From assembly GCF_034424545.1 (NCBI RefSeq), contig NZ_CP139970.1, forward strand, positions 744,001 through 808,000: DNA of 64,000 nt. Reading direction: 5' to 3'. The position numbers and the translations under genes were made by a program. This DNA comes from Trinickia caryophylli. GTDB lineage: Bacteria; Pseudomonadota; Gammaproteobacteria; Burkholderiales; Burkholderiaceae. Numbering within the stretch: the stretch's first letter is position 1; each line of letters opens with the position of its first letter. This document shows positions 6,834-16,317 of the stretch, one piece after another. Below the pieces are notes generated by a model, which saw only the letters and a list, made by a program, of their open reading frames with translations, was not told the DNA's origin and did not search any database.

Positions 6834-9011
6834 ATGACATTCCAAACCCTTCGTCCCGCGCACACCGCGCGTGAAGCGCGTGCACGCCGTCGGCGGCGCG
6901 CGATCGGCCTGACCGTTCCCGCACTCGCGATGAGCGCCTTTCATCTTGCTCCGGCCGTTGCACAGTCGAGCGAGCCCGGGCACCGGCACGATACGGCAGC
7001 AACGAGCACAGCACCAACCGGAACAACGGCCGACACGACGACCACCGGCTCTCCGGACGCGCCCACCTTGCCGACGATCGAAGTCGTCGCAGCGCCCGAA
7101 GCCACGCCGCTCGTCGTCGTGACCGATCCGAAAACGCCGCGTCAACCGCTGCCCGCAAGCGATGGTGCCGATTATCTGAAGACGATTCCTGGTTTCGCAT
7201 CGATCCGCAGCGGCGGCACGAACGGCGATGCGGTATTTCGCGGCATGTTCGGTTCGCGCCTGAACATTCTTGCCAACGGTATGCCGACGCTCGGCGCGTG
7301 CCCGGGCCGGATGGATGCGCCAACGTCCTACATCGCCCCCGAGAGCTACGACAAGGTCACGGTCGTGAAAGGACCGCAAACCGTCTTGTATGGTCCAGGG
7401 GCCTCCGCCGGCACGGTATTGTTCGAGCGCGTGACGCCCCGCTTCAAGACGCCAGGCATGCGCTTCGAGGGCAGCCTCGTCGGCGGATCGTTCGGGCGCA
7501 ATGATCAGAACGTCGATCTGACAGCCGGTACACCGGACTTCTACGGCCGAGTGACCGCGAATCATGCGCACTCGCAGGATTATGAGGACGGCAATGGCCG
7601 CACGGTGCCGTCGCAGTGGGACAAGTGGAACGCGGACGCGACGCTCGGGTGGACGCCCGACGACAACACGCGGCTCGAGTTGACGGCGGGCACGGGCGAC
7701 GGCTACGCGCGCTATGCGGGACGCTCGATGGACGGTGCGCATTTCCGGCGCGAGACGTTCGGCCTCAAGTTCGAGAAAAAGCACATCGGCGAAGTCCTCG
7801 ATCGGATCGAGGCGCAAGTGTTCTATAACGAAGCCGACCATGTGATGGACAACTACACGCTGCGCATGCCCGATCCGACGAGCAGCATGCCGATGCGCAT
7901 GGCCTCGGAGGTGCGTCGCCGCACGCTCGGCGCGCGGGTTGCAGCGACGTTTCGCTTTGCCGATGCGTTCAAGCTCGTAACGGGTGTCGATGCGCAGTCG
8001 AATCGTCTCGATTCGCGCGCGGCAATGGGGATGCAGAACTATGGCGACAAGCCGTGGAATCCGCGAGCGAACATGTGGAATGCGGGCGTGTTCGGCGAAC
8101 TGACCTGGTACGCGAGCGAAGCTTCACGCGTGATCGGCGGCGCTCGGATCGATCAGGCGAGCGCGCGCGACAAGCGCGCCACCGCGGGCAGCACGAGCAA
8201 TCCCACGTTCGACGATTCGCGCTCGCGTACGCTGCCAAGCGGCTTCGTGCGCTACGAGCGCGATCTCGCCTCGCTGCCGCTCACGTGGTACGCCGGTATC
8301 GGTCACACCGAACGTTTTCCAGATTATTGGGAGCTGTTCTCGCCCACCAGCGGGCCGGCCGGCTCGGTCAACGCCTTCTCGGCACTCAAGCCGGAGAAAA
8401 CGACGCAATTGGACATCGGCACCCAATACAAGAGCGAGAAGCTCGATGCCTGGGTGTCCGCTTACGCCGGCTACGTGCAGGACTTCATTCTGTTCGATTA
8501 CGCTACAGGGCCGATGGGGCGGACGACCCAGGCCACCAACGTCAATGCGCAGATCATGGGCGGCGAGCTTGGTACATCGTGGCGCCCATTCTCGCCGTGG
8601 CGCATCGAGACCTCGCTCGCTTATGCCTGGGGACGCAACGTGCAAAGCGGCGCCCCGCTGCCGCAAATCCCACCGCTCGAAGCACGCTTCGGCGTGGAGT
8701 ACACGCGCGGGCCGTGGTCGGCGGGCGGGCTATGGCGCGTCGTTGCACCCCAGCATCGTTATGCATTGAACGAGGGTAACGTCGTCGGCAAGGACTTCGG
8801 GCCCAGCGCCGGTTTCGGGGTGCTGTCGCTGCACACGCAGTACAAAGTCAGCAAGACCGTGGAGATCTCCGTGGGCATCGACAACGTGCTCGACAAGGCT
8901 TATTCGGAGCACCTGAATCTCGCGGGCAACGCCGGCTTCGGCTACGCGGCCAGCGTGCCGGTTACTGAGCCCGGCCGCACAGCGTGGATTCGCCTGAGCA
9001 CCAAGCTCTAG
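6834..9011 (+). CDS. TonB-dependent copper receptor (OprC/NosA-like)
   Basis: A 725-residue outer-membrane receptor. It has a signal peptide ending about residue 44 (PAVAQS), a low-complexity Thr/Asp linker, a plug domain (about 75-200, with VVKGPQTVLYGPGASAG) and a 22-strand-type beta-barrel. Its last residues (WIRLSTKL) lack the C-terminal Phe common in barrels. Methionine-rich barrel pieces (MPDPTSSMPMRMASE, AAMGMQNYG) and the plug CPGRMD segment fit the copper-receptor subfamily. It follows a DUF2946 gene, supporting copper uptake. Energy would come from TonB-ExbB-ExbD, one set of which is encoded at 16.4-18.4 kb. Confidence 0.85.
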   Translation: MTFQTLRPAHTAREARARRRRRAIGLTVPALAMSAFHLAPAVAQSSEPGHRHDTAATSTAPTGTTADTTTTGSPDAPTLPTIEVVAAPEATPLVVVTDPKTPRQPLPASDGADYLKTIPGFASIRSGGTNGDAVFRGMFGSRLNILANGMPTLGACPGRMDAPTSYIAPESYDKVTVVKGPQTVLYGPGASAGTVLFERVTPRFKTPGMRFEGSLVGGSFGRNDQNVDLTAGTPDFYGRVTANHAHSQDYEDGNGRTVPSQWDKWNADATLGWTPDDNTRLELTAGTGDGYARYAGRSMDGAHFRRETFGLKFEKKHIGEVLDRIEAQVFYNEADHVMDNYTLRMPDPTSSMPMRMASEVRRRTLGARVAATFRFADAFKLVTGVDAQSNRLDSRAAMGMQNYGDKPWNPRANMWNAGVFGELTWYASEASRVIGGARIDQASARDKRATAGSTSNPTFDDSRSRTLPSGFVRYERDLASLPLTWYAGIGHTERFPDYWELFSPTSGPAGSVNAFSALKPEKTTQLDIGTQYKSEKLDAWVSAYAGYVQDFILFDYATGPMGRTTQATNVNAQIMGGELGTSWRPFSPWRIETSLAYAWGRNVQSGAPLPQIPPLEARFGVEYTRGPWSAGGLWRVVAPQHRYALNEGNVVGKDFGPSAGFGVLSLHTQYKVSKTVEISVGIDNVLDKAYSEHLNLAGNAGFGYAASVPVTEPGRTAWIRLSTKL

Positions 9012-9025
9012 GCTCTCGCGGGTCC

Positions 9026-9058
9026 GCTTCGTTAATCTGCTTCGTTAATCTGCTTCGT
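9026..9058. repeat. Short tandem repeat, 13-bp unit
   Basis: GCTTCGTTAATCT occurs twice in tandem (9026-9038, 9039-9051) followed by a partial third copy (9052-9058), just after the copper receptor stop. It is non-coding. It may be a slippage product without function. Confidence 0.7.
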
Positions 9059-9060
9059 CA

Positions 9061-9093
9061 GCCCGCATCGCAATCCGATTCTGCGATGCGGGC
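9061..9093. terminator. Bidirectional hairpin between copper receptor and acs
   Basis: A perfect 12-bp inverted repeat (GCCCGCATCGCA at 9061-9072, TGCGATGCGGGC at 9082-9093) with a 9-base loop sits between two convergent genes. There is no T-run, but its position and stability suggest transcription termination. Confidence 0.5.
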
Positions 9094-9209
9094 CGTCGAT
9101 CGCGCCGTCGACCCGTTCGGCGGTGGGCGCCCCGCGACACTTCGACGCGGCGGCAGACGTCGCTCGGTCTGCGTAGAGCACAAGCGCAGCCCCCCGGCGA
9201 GGCGGCCCC

Positions 9210-11192
9210 TCAGCGCGCCTCGGCGAGTTGCTCGAGGATGGCGGGGTTTTCGAGCGTGGAGACATCCTGCGTGATCGCCTCGCCCTTGGCCAGCGAGCGC
9301 AGCAGCCGCCGCATGATCTTGCCCGAGCGCGTTTTCGGCAGGTTCTCCCCGAAGCGGATGTCCTTCGGCTTGGCGATCGGCCCGATCTCCTTGCCCACCC
9401 ACGCACGCAGTTCGTTGGCCAGCTTCGCCGCCTCCTCGCCCTGCGGCCGCGCGCGCTTGAGCACCACGAACGCCACCACCGCCTCGCCCGTCGTATCGTC
9501 CGGCCGGCCCACCACCGCCGCCTCCGCCACCAGCGGATTGGACACCAGCGCCGATTCGATCTCCATCGTCCCCAGCCGGTGGCCCGACACGTTCAGCACG
9601 TCGTCGATGCGGCCCATGATCGTGAAGTAACCCGTCTGCTTGTCACGCACCGACCCGTCGCCCGCCAGATACAGCCGCCCGCCCAATTCCTCCGGGAAGT
9701 AGCTCTTCCTGTAGCGCTCCGCATCGCCCCAGATCGTGCGGATCATCGCCGGCCACGGCCGCTTGACCACCAGAATCCCGCCCTGTCCGTTCGGCACGTC
9801 CTGCCCCGTCTCGTCCACGATCGCCGCCATGATCCCCGGCAGCGGCAGCGTACACGAGCCCGGCACCAGCGGCGTCGCCCCCGGCAGCGGCGTGATCATG
9901 TGCCCGCCCGTCTCCGTCTGCCACCACGTGTCCACGATCGGGCAGCGCGAGCCCCCCACGTTCTCGTGGTACCACACCCACGCCTCCGGGTTGATCGGCT
10001 CGCCCACCGTGCCGATCACCCGCAGCGTCGACAGATCGTAACGCTTCGGATGCACCTTCTCGTCCGCATCGGCCAGCTTGATCAGCGAGCGGATCGCCGT
10101 GGGCGCCGTATAGAAGATGCTCACCTTGTGACGCTCGATCATCTGCCAGAACCGCCCGCCGTCCGGATAGGTCGGCACCCCTTCGAACATCACCTGCGTC
10201 GCGCCGCACGCGAGCGGCCCGTACGCGATATAGCTGTGCCCCGTCACCCAGCCGATGTCGGCCGTGCACCAGAACACATCCGACGGCTTCAGATCGAACG
10301 TCCACTTCATCGTCTGCGCCGCCCACAGCAGGTAGCCCCCCGTGCTGTGCTGCACGCCCTTGGGCTTGCCCGTCGAGCCCGACGTATACAGCACGAACAG
10401 CGGATGCTCCGCGCCCACCCACTCCGGCTCGCACGTCTCGGCCTCGCCCTGCGTGATCTCGTGCAGCCACACGTCCCGCCCCGCCTGCCACTGCACCGCC
10501 CCGCCCGTGCGCCGGTACACCACCACGCTCTTGACCGCCTCGCAGCCGCCCATGGCCAGCGCCTCGTCCGCGATGCTCTTGAGCGGCAGCGCCTTGCCTC
10601 CGCGCATCTGCTCGTCGGCCGTGATCAGCGCCACCGCCCCCACATCCACCAGCCGCTCGTTGAGCGACTTCGACGAGAACCCGCCGAACACCACCGAATG
10701 CGTCGCCCCGATGCGCGCGCACGCCTGCATCGCCACCACGCCCTCGATCGACATCGGCATGTAAATCACCACCCGATCGCCCTTGCCGATCCCGCGTGCC
10801 TTCAACGCGTTGGCCAGCCGGCACACGCGCCCCAGCAACTGCGCGTAGCTCACCTGCGTGAGCGTGCCGTCGTCCGCCTCGAACACGATCGCCGTCTTCT
10901 CGCCCAGCCCGCTTTCGACCTGACGGTCCAGGCAGTTGTACGACGCGTTCAGCTCGCCGTCTTCGAACCACGTGTAAAACGGCGCACGCGTCTCGTCGAG
11001 CACCTTCGTGAACGGCTTGTTCCACGCCAGCGTCTCGCGCGCAAGCTTCGCCCAGAACCCCTCGTAGTCCTGCTCCGCTTCGGCCATCAACGCCTGATAG
11101 GCGGCCATGCCCGAAATCGTCGCCTGCGCCGCGAACTCCGCGGGCGGCGCAAAGACGCGTTTTTCCTGAAGGACTGATTCGATCGCAGACAT
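9210..11192 (-). CDS. acs: Acetyl-CoA synthetase
   Basis: This enzyme converts acetate, ATP and CoA to acetyl-CoA in the cytoplasm. The 660-residue length is exactly that of the family. It has the AMP-binding P-loop ([15 protein letters not shown]), the [13 protein letters not shown] motif and the C-terminal SGKIMRR segment whose Lys is the known acetylation site in the Salmonella enzyme. The start at ATG 11192 (MSAIESVLQ) is preceded by GGGAG at a good distance; the frame stays open upstream but that extension is unlike Acs. Regulation probably acts through the 385-bp region it shares with the divergent EamA gene. Confidence 0.96.
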   Translation of the reverse strand: MSAIESVLQEKRVFAPPAEFAAQATISGMAAYQALMAEAEQDYEGFWAKLARETLAWNKPFTKVLDETRAPFYTWFEDGELNASYNCLDRQVESGLGEKTAIVFEADDGTLTQVSYAQLLGRVCRLANALKARGIGKGDRVVIYMPMSIEGVVAMQACARIGATHSVVFGGFSSKSLNERLVDVGAVALITADEQMRGGKALPLKSIADEALAMGGCEAVKSVVVYRRTGGAVQWQAGRDVWLHEITQGEAETCEPEWVGAEHPLFVLYTSGSTGKPKGVQHSTGGYLLWAAQTMKWTFDLKPSDVFWCTADIGWVTGHSYIAYGPLACGATQVMFEGVPTYPDGGRFWQMIERHKVSIFYTAPTAIRSLIKLADADEKVHPKRYDLSTLRVIGTVGEPINPEAWVWYHENVGGSRCPIVDTWWQTETGGHMITPLPGATPLVPGSCTLPLPGIMAAIVDETGQDVPNGQGGILVVKRPWPAMIRTIWGDAERYRKSYFPEELGGRLYLAGDGSVRDKQTGYFTIMGRIDDVLNVSGHRLGTMEIESALVSNPLVAEAAVVGRPDDTTGEAVVAFVVLKRARPQGEEAAKLANELRAWVGKEIGPIAKPKDIRFGENLPKTRSGKIMRRLLRSLAKGEAITQDVSTLENPAILEQLAEAR

Positions 11193-11577
11193 CGACAACT
11201 CCCATATCGAGAAAATGGAACGCGCATCCAGCGCTGTATCGCCGGCAGCCCAGGAGCGCCGCCGCTGCGTGCCGGGCACGAGGCAACGATTGCTCCGCTC
11301 GCGCCCGCGATGCGGCACCGCAGCATGCCGCCGCGGCTTCGACGCGCAAAAGCGGTATCGCGTATCAGAATATTCCTTGCGCCCTAATTGCCGCAACTGA
11401 CGGCTTCCCGACGTCTCGCGCGCCGCTTGCCGCGCCATACCGGTTCGACCTGACCGCCCGCCTTGACGCAAGGCCGGCGCCGACGGCACCCAAAACCGCC
11501 GAAAGCCATGCCAGCTTTACGCACGGCCGCGCCCGCGCCTAAAATGCCCGCTTAACGTTCGCCGCCCGGAAGACAGT
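11193..11577. promoter_or_regulatory. Divergent intergenic region, acs and EamA gene
   Basis: 385 bases with no gene I can support. It must contain the leftward acs promoter and the rightward EamA promoter. I saw no clear palindromic operator or strong -35/-10 pair for either. Confidence 0.4.
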
Positions 11578-12480
11578 TTGAATCGATACGCCTGGTTTCT
11601 CATTGCCGCCATGTTGCTCGTCGGCAGCAACGTCGGCATCGGCAAGTCGATCGTTTCGTTCGTTCCCGTCGAACTCTTCGCCACACTGCGCTTCGTCATC
11701 GCGCTGGCCGTACTGTGGCCGCTGCTGCGCCCGAGCAAGATGCGCCGGGTCACGCGCGGCGAATGGACGAATCTCTTTCTTCAGGGGCTCTTCGGCACGT
11801 TCGGCTTCACGCTGCTCATGCTCAACGGCGTGGCGCGCACGAGCGCCGTCGCCGCAGGCGTCATTACGAGCACGATTCCCGCCGTCGTCGCCCTTTTTGC
11901 GTGGCTGTTCCTTGGCGAGCGGCCCGGGCTGCGAGCTCTCGCGTCGATCGTGCTCGCGATGGCGGGCATCGTCGTCGTGAACCTGTCGCAAGCGTCGAGC
12001 GCGACATCGGCCGCGCCCACCACGAGTTCGCTCGCCGGCAATCTGATGGTGCTCGGCGCAGTGTGCTGCGAATCGCTCTACGTGATCCTTTCGCGGCGCC
12101 TGACGCAAACGCTCGCTCCCATCGACATTTGCGCCTATACGCACCTGATCGGACTCGTACTGATGCTGCCTCTGGGCGCCGGCGCACTCGCACGATTCCA
12201 CTATGCCACCGTACCGACCGACGTCTGGGCGCTGCTCGTCTGGTACGCGCTGTCGGCAAGCATCTTCTCTTTTTGGCTCTGGATGAAGGGCATCCGGCAC
12301 GTGCACGGCAGCCTCGCCGGCGTATTCAGCGCCGTGCTGCCCATCGCCGCAGCCGGGTACGGCATCCTGTTCCTCGACGAACGCCCCACGCTCGCGCACG
12401 GCATTGCGCTCGCCTGCGTCGTGGCGGGCATCGCACTCGCCAGCCTCGACGGCAAGCGGGTGCCGCCCGTCACCTCCTGA
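11578..12480 (+). CDS. EamA/DMT-family transporter
   Basis: A 300-residue inner-membrane protein with ten predicted helices arranged as two EamA repeats. The second repeat contains FSAVLPIAAAGYGILFLDERPT, typical of metabolite exporters of the RhaT/YdcZ type. The chosen start is TTG 11578, preceded by a weak GGAAGA. ATG 11611 (12th codon) is an alternative but would remove part of the first helix. Substrate cannot be told; relatives export amino acids or other metabolites. The following fumarase gene has its own promoter-like element, so they are probably not co-regulated. Confidence 0.8.
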   Translation: MNRYAWFLIAAMLLVGSNVGIGKSIVSFVPVELFATLRFVIALAVLWPLLRPSKMRRVTRGEWTNLFLQGLFGTFGFTLLMLNGVARTSAVAAGVITSTIPAVVALFAWLFLGERPGLRALASIVLAMAGIVVVNLSQASSATSAAPTTSSLAGNLMVLGAVCCESLYVILSRRLTQTLAPIDICAYTHLIGLVLMLPLGAGALARFHYATVPTDVWALLVWYALSASIFSFWLWMKGIRHVHGSLAGVFSAVLPIAAAGYGILFLDERPTLAHGIALACVVAGIALASLDGKRVPPVTS

Positions 12481-12538
12481 CGCCGCCGGCCCGTGCGTGG
12501 CGCAGGCACCCGGGCCGCCCGGGACGGGGCCTTTCGCG

Positions 12539-12557
12539 GCGCGCTACAATAGCGCGC
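12539..12557 (+). promoter_or_regulatory. Possible -10 element within an inverted repeat, ahead of fumarase
   Basis: TACAAT (12545-12550) resembles a sigma-70 -10 box and is enclosed by a perfect 7-bp inverted repeat (GCGCGCT / AGCGCGC). It lies 74 bases upstream of the fumarase ATG. No convincing -35 is visible. The repeat could instead be a weak terminator for the EamA gene. Confidence 0.35.
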
Positions 12558-12623
12558 TTTATCCGCGTTTTTCGGCGCCGCGATCGAACCGTCGCCGCTT
12601 CAGTCCCCACAAGCATCCAAGCC

Positions 12624-14159
12624 ATGACAGTCATCAAACAGGAAGACCTGATCCAGAGCATCGCGGACGCGCTGCAATACATCAGCTACTATCACCCGCT
12701 CGACTACATTCAGGCACTCGGTCGCGCGTACGAACTCGAAGCGAGCCCGGCGGCGAAAGACGCCATCGCCCAGATTCTGACCAACAGCCGCATGTGCGCC
12801 GAGGGTCACCGGCCGATCTGCCAGGATACCGGCATCGTGACGGTCTTCGTCAAGGTCGGCATGGACGTGCGCTGGGGCAGCGCAAGCGGCGCGGCCACGA
12901 TGAGCGTGACCGACATGATCAACGAGGGCGTGCGCCGCGGTTATCTGAACCCCGACAACGTGCTGCGCGCATCGATCGTCAATCCGCCCGAAGGCGCCCG
13001 CAAGAACACGAAGGACAACACGCCGGCGGTGATCCACTATGAGATCGTGCCGGGCGACAAAATCGACGTACAGGTAGCCGCGAAGGGCGGCGGCTCCGAG
13101 AACAAATCGAAGTTCGCGATGCTGAACCCGTCCGATTCGATCGTCGACTGGGTACTCAAGACGGTCCCGACGATGGGCGCGGGCTGGTGCCCGCCGGGCA
13201 TGCTCGGCATCGGTATCGGCGGAACGGCGGAAAAAGCGATGGTGATGGCGAAGGAATCGCTGATGGATCCGATCGACATCCAGGAAATCATCGCCCGCGG
13301 CCCGCGCGACTGGATCGAGGAGCTGCGCGTCGAACTGCACGAAAAGGTCAATGCGCTCGGTATCGGCGCACAGGGGCTCGGCGGCCTTGCGACCGTGCTC
13401 GACGTGAAGATCATGGCCGCGCCCACGCACGCGGCGTCCAAGCCCATCGCGATCATCCCGAACTGCGCGGCCACGCGCCACGCCCACTTCACGCTCGACG
13501 GCTCCGGCGCGGCGAAGCTCGAAGCGCCGCCGCTCGACGCCTGGCCCAAGGTTCAGTGGGTCGCGAATACCGAGACGAGCAAACGCGTCGATCTCGATAC
13601 GCTCACGGCGGAAGAAGTGGCCAGTTGGAAGCCCGGCCAGACGCTGCTGCTCTCGGGCAAGATGCTCACGGGCCGCGACGCCGCGCACAAGCGCATCGCC
13701 GACATGCTGGCCAAGGGCGAGAAGCTGCCCGTCGACTTCAAGAACCGCGCGATCTACTACGTCGGCCCGGTGGATCCGGTGCGCGACGAGGTAGTCGGCC
13801 CGGCGGGCCCGACCACGGCCACCCGCATGGACAAATTCACCGAAATGATGCTCGCGCAAACGGGGCTCATTACGATGATCGGCAAATCGGAGCGCGGCCC
13901 GGTGGCCATCGAGGCCATCAAGAAGCACAAGGCCGCCTACCTGATGGCCGTGGGCGGCGCGGCGTATCTCGTCTCGAAAGCGATTCGCAGCTCGAAGGTA
14001 TTGGCCTTCGAAGACCTCGGCATGGAAGCGATCTACGAGTTCGAAGTGAAGGACATGCCGGTGACCGTGGCCGTCGATTCGTCCGGTACTTCGGTGCACG
14101 AGACCGGGCCGAAGGAATGGCGCGCAAAAATCGGCAAGCTGCCGGTCGTGCCGGCGTGA
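12624..14159 (+). CDS. fumA: Fumarate hydratase class I
   Basis: This enzyme catalyses fumarate to malate hydration in the citric acid cycle using an oxygen-sensitive [4Fe-4S] cluster. The 511-residue single polypeptide carries the alpha part at the N-terminus (NSRMCAEGHRPICQDTG, with cluster cysteine candidates). GWCPPGMLGIGIGG and IIPNCAATRHAHF supply further cysteines and active-site residues. The beta part is at the C-terminus (GPTTATRMDKFTEMM). The start ATG 12624 begins the conserved domain directly; the upstream frame belongs to the EamA shadow. A strong terminator follows. Because the protein is iron-dependent, its closeness to bacterioferritin and Bfd is notable, but co-regulation is not shown. 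Confidence 0.93.
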   Translation: MTVIKQEDLIQSIADALQYISYYHPLDYIQALGRAYELEASPAAKDAIAQILTNSRMCAEGHRPICQDTGIVTVFVKVGMDVRWGSASGAATMSVTDMINEGVRRGYLNPDNVLRASIVNPPEGARKNTKDNTPAVIHYEIVPGDKIDVQVAAKGGGSENKSKFAMLNPSDSIVDWVLKTVPTMGAGWCPPGMLGIGIGGTAEKAMVMAKESLMDPIDIQEIIARGPRDWIEELRVELHEKVNALGIGAQGLGGLATVLDVKIMAAPTHAASKPIAIIPNCAATRHAHFTLDGSGAAKLEAPPLDAWPKVQWVANTETSKRVDLDTLTAEEVASWKPGQTLLLSGKMLTGRDAAHKRIADMLAKGEKLPVDFKNRAIYYVGPVDPVRDEVVGPAGPTTATRMDKFTEMMLAQTGLITMIGKSERGPVAIEAIKKHKAAYLMAVGGAAYLVSKAIRSSKVLAFEDLGMEAIYEFEVKDMPVTVAVDSSGTSVHETGPKEWRAKIGKLPVVPA

Positions 14160-14203
14160 CCGGCACGGTTTGATTGCCCTTTACGTCCATGCCGCACATG
14201 CGA

Positions 14204-14229
14204 GCCGGGCTTTCGAGCCCGGCTTTTTT
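14204..14229 (+). terminator. Rho-independent terminator after fumarase
   Basis: GCCGGGCT (14204-14211) and AGCCCGGC (14216-14223) form an 8-bp stem closed by a TTCG tetraloop and followed by six Ts. Textbook intrinsic terminator for the fumarase transcript. Confidence 0.9.
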
Positions 14230-14350
14230 CTGCTGCAAATGAGAAGCAAATACGAAAACGGCCAGTTGACCCCTGGCCGTTAGGCAACCTTGGCTTTTGC
14301 GGTGTCAGCGTTTATCGTTGGCATCAATGCCCCACAACGAAGGAAAGACT

Positions 14351-14830
14351 ATGCAAGGCGATCCCAAAGTCATCGAATACCTGAACGCGCAACTCAAGAA
14401 CGAACTGACAGCGATCAATCAGTACTTCCTGCATGCGCGCATGTACAAGCACTGGGGCCTCGAGAAACTGGGCAAGCACGAATACGACGAATCGATCGGC
14501 GAGATGAAGCATGCCGACATGCTGATCGAGCGCGTCTTCATGCTCGACGGCCTGCCGAATCTGCAGGATCTGCACAAGCTCCTGATCGGCGAGGAAACGC
14601 GCGAGATTCTCGAATGCGACCTCAAGCTCGAGCAGATCTCGCAAGCCACCTGCAAGGAAGCGATCGCCTACTGCGAATCGGTACGCGATTTCGTCTCGCG
14701 CGGCATTTTCGAGACGATTCTCGACGACACCGAAGAACACATCGACTGGCTCGAAACACAGCTCGATCTCATCGACAAAGTGGGCATCCAGAACTATCAA
14801 CAATCGGCGATGGGCTCGACGGAGTCCTGA
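14351..14830 (+). CDS. bfr: Bacterioferritin
   Basis: A 159-residue iron-storage subunit that forms 24-mer shells with bound haem. Ferroxidase ligands by position: Glu18, Glu51, His54, Glu94 and His130 are present; Met52, the haem ligand, is present (GEMKHAD). Position 127, Glu in the E. coli protein, is Thr here ([10 protein letters not shown]). The start ATG 14351 has an AAGGAAAG ribosome-binding site. It lies between a strong terminator and murI, probably as its own transcript. Bfd, which reduces the stored iron, is encoded about 1.1 kb downstream. Confidence 0.95.
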   Translation: MQGDPKVIEYLNAQLKNELTAINQYFLHARMYKHWGLEKLGKHEYDESIGEMKHADMLIERVFMLDGLPNLQDLHKLLIGEETREILECDLKLEQISQATCKEAIAYCESVRDFVSRGIFETILDDTEEHIDWLETQLDLIDKVGIQNYQQSAMGSTES

Positions 14831-14880
14831 GTCCCGGCCGGCCACGCGCTCGCCCGGCGATTGCGCTATATTCGCGATCC

Positions 14881-15762
14881 ATGACGCCCCTCTTGCACGA
14901 CACATCCACGAATCAGCCGGCCGACGCTTGCGCCTCCGCCCCGGTCGGAATCTTCGACTCGGGCCTGGGTGGCCTGTCCGTGCTGCGGGCCGTTCGCGCC
15001 GAGTTGCCCAACGAGTCCGTACTCTACGTGGCCGATTCGCGCTACGCGCCATACGGGCAGCGCAGTAACGCCTATATCGTCGAGCGCACGCTCGCCATTG
15101 GCGAGTGGCTCGTGTCCCAGAGCGCGAAAGCACTCGTCATCGCGTGCAATACCGCGACGGCGGAAGCCATTGCCGTGGTCCGCGAGCAGCTTCCCATCCC
15201 CGTAATTGGCGTGGAACCCGGCGTCAAGCCCGCGGCGGCGCAGTCGAAAACGCGCGTAGCCGGGGTGCTGGCCACGCAGGTCACGCTCAATAGCGAGCGA
15301 TTTCGCAAGCTTGCGCAACAGCATGCAGCCGATTGCCGCTTCATCTGCCAGCCAGGCCACGGACTCGTGGAGGCAGTGGAACGCTGCGACACCGATTCGC
15401 CCGAACTGCGGGCGCTTTTGGCCAGCTACATCGAGCCGATGCTTGCGTCCGGCGCCGACACCCTCGTGCTCGGCTGCACCCATTTCCCCTTTCTGGACAA
15501 GACCATCCGTGAAATCGCCGGCAGCCGGCTCGCGCTGATCGACACGAGCGTTGCGATCGCGCGCCAGCTCGCGCGCGTACTCGATGCCAGAAAACTCCGC
15601 GCAACGCCGGGCGTCGGCACGCCGAGCCTGCGCCTGTGCTCCACGAGCGACGGTGCCCACTTGCGGCAACTGGCCGGCGCGCTGCTCGGGCTCGTCGACG
15701 TCCCGGTCGAACAGGTCGTCATTCCGGCGCGCACCACCCATCGCCCGCCCGAAGCGGCCTGA
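14881..15762 (+). CDS. murI: Glutamate racemase
   Basis: Makes D-glutamate for peptidoglycan. The 293-residue cytoplasmic protein has the two catalytic cysteine motifs (VIACNTATAEA and LVLGCTHFPFL) and the N-terminal GIFDSGLGGLSVL with its catalytic Asp. ATG 14881 has no Shine-Dalgarno sequence. A TATATT box lies at 14867-14872, only eight bases upstream, so the mRNA may be nearly leaderless. An N-terminal extension of about 20 residues precedes the core. Confidence 0.95.
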   Translation: MTPLLHDTSTNQPADACASAPVGIFDSGLGGLSVLRAVRAELPNESVLYVADSRYAPYGQRSNAYIVERTLAIGEWLVSQSAKALVIACNTATAEAIAVVREQLPIPVIGVEPGVKPAAAQSKTRVAGVLATQVTLNSERFRKLAQQHAADCRFICQPGHGLVEAVERCDTDSPELRALLASYIEPMLASGADTLVLGCTHFPFLDKTIREIAGSRLALIDTSVAIARQLARVLDARKLRATPGVGTPSLRLCSTSDGAHLRQLAGALLGLVDVPVEQVVIPARTTHRPPEAA

Positions 15763-15942
15763 CACCCCGCGAGGCCAAGGCCAAACACGCGGCGTGGCGT
15801 CCGGCGCGCCCGCTTGTTCTCCCCAATTCGACGCGCGCCCTGCCTCGCTCGCTGGCGACAGCAAAAAGGGTTGGATGCGTCGATCTGTCGTGCCTCGATG
15901 TTACAAAAAAGCCGACGCAGCGCTTGCCAAGCGAGCCCATCG

Positions 15943-15961
15943 AAATGATAATAGTTCGCAT
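15943..15961 (+). promoter_or_regulatory. Fur-box-like site upstream of bfd
   Basis: AAATGATAATAGTTCGCAT resembles the Fur consensus (repeats of GATAAT). It ends 23 bases before the bfd start, where bound Fur would block transcription when iron is plentiful. Confidence 0.6.
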
Positions 15962-15984
15962 TAACGTTCGCTATCGCATTAGCC

Positions 15985-16224
15985 ATGATCGTCTGCGTAT
16001 GCAAATCGGTTTCCGACCGGAAGATCCGCGCCTCCATTGCGGAGGGCATCGATTCGTTCGACGAGCTTCAATTCGAACTCGGCGTGGGCACGTGCTGTGG
16101 CAAGTGCGTGGAGTCGGTGCGCGACGTCATGGCGCAGTGTGGCGTTTGCGAATCGCGCTGCGGTGTGAAACACTCGCCTGCGCACCCCGTGGAAGTGACG
16201 TTTTACGAGCGTAAGGCCGCGTGA
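15985..16224 (+). CDS. bfd: Bacterioferritin-associated ferredoxin
   Basis: A 79-residue [2Fe-2S] protein with the Bfd cluster pattern: Cys-x-Cys at the start (MIVCVCKSVSD) and C-C-x2-C later (GTCCGKCVESV). It donates electrons to bacterioferritin to release stored iron. Two extra cysteines in the C-terminal tail (CGVCESRCG) are present. A Fur-box-like site overlaps the promoter area, consistent with expression under iron starvation. bfr lies upstream with murI between them. Confidence 0.93.
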   Translation: MIVCVCKSVSDRKIRASIAEGIDSFDELQFELGVGTCCGKCVESVRDVMAQCGVCESRCGVKHSPAHPVEVTFYERKAA

Positions 16225-16317
16225 GCCGGAAGGCTCTGCGCCGTTCAGCCTCTTTTTCGTCGGCACGCCAGTACTGCAAGCCGCCAGCAGCCGCTCGTTT
16301 TCCTCGGAGGAGCCGAG

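Noticed and set aside
9228..11177. 649-residue Arg/His-rich plus-strand frame opposite acs
   Set aside because: Composition is that of an antisense shadow and acs on the other strand is certain.
11715..12623. Long N-terminal extension of fumarase
   Set aside because: It lies within the EamA gene in another frame; the family domain starts at 12624.
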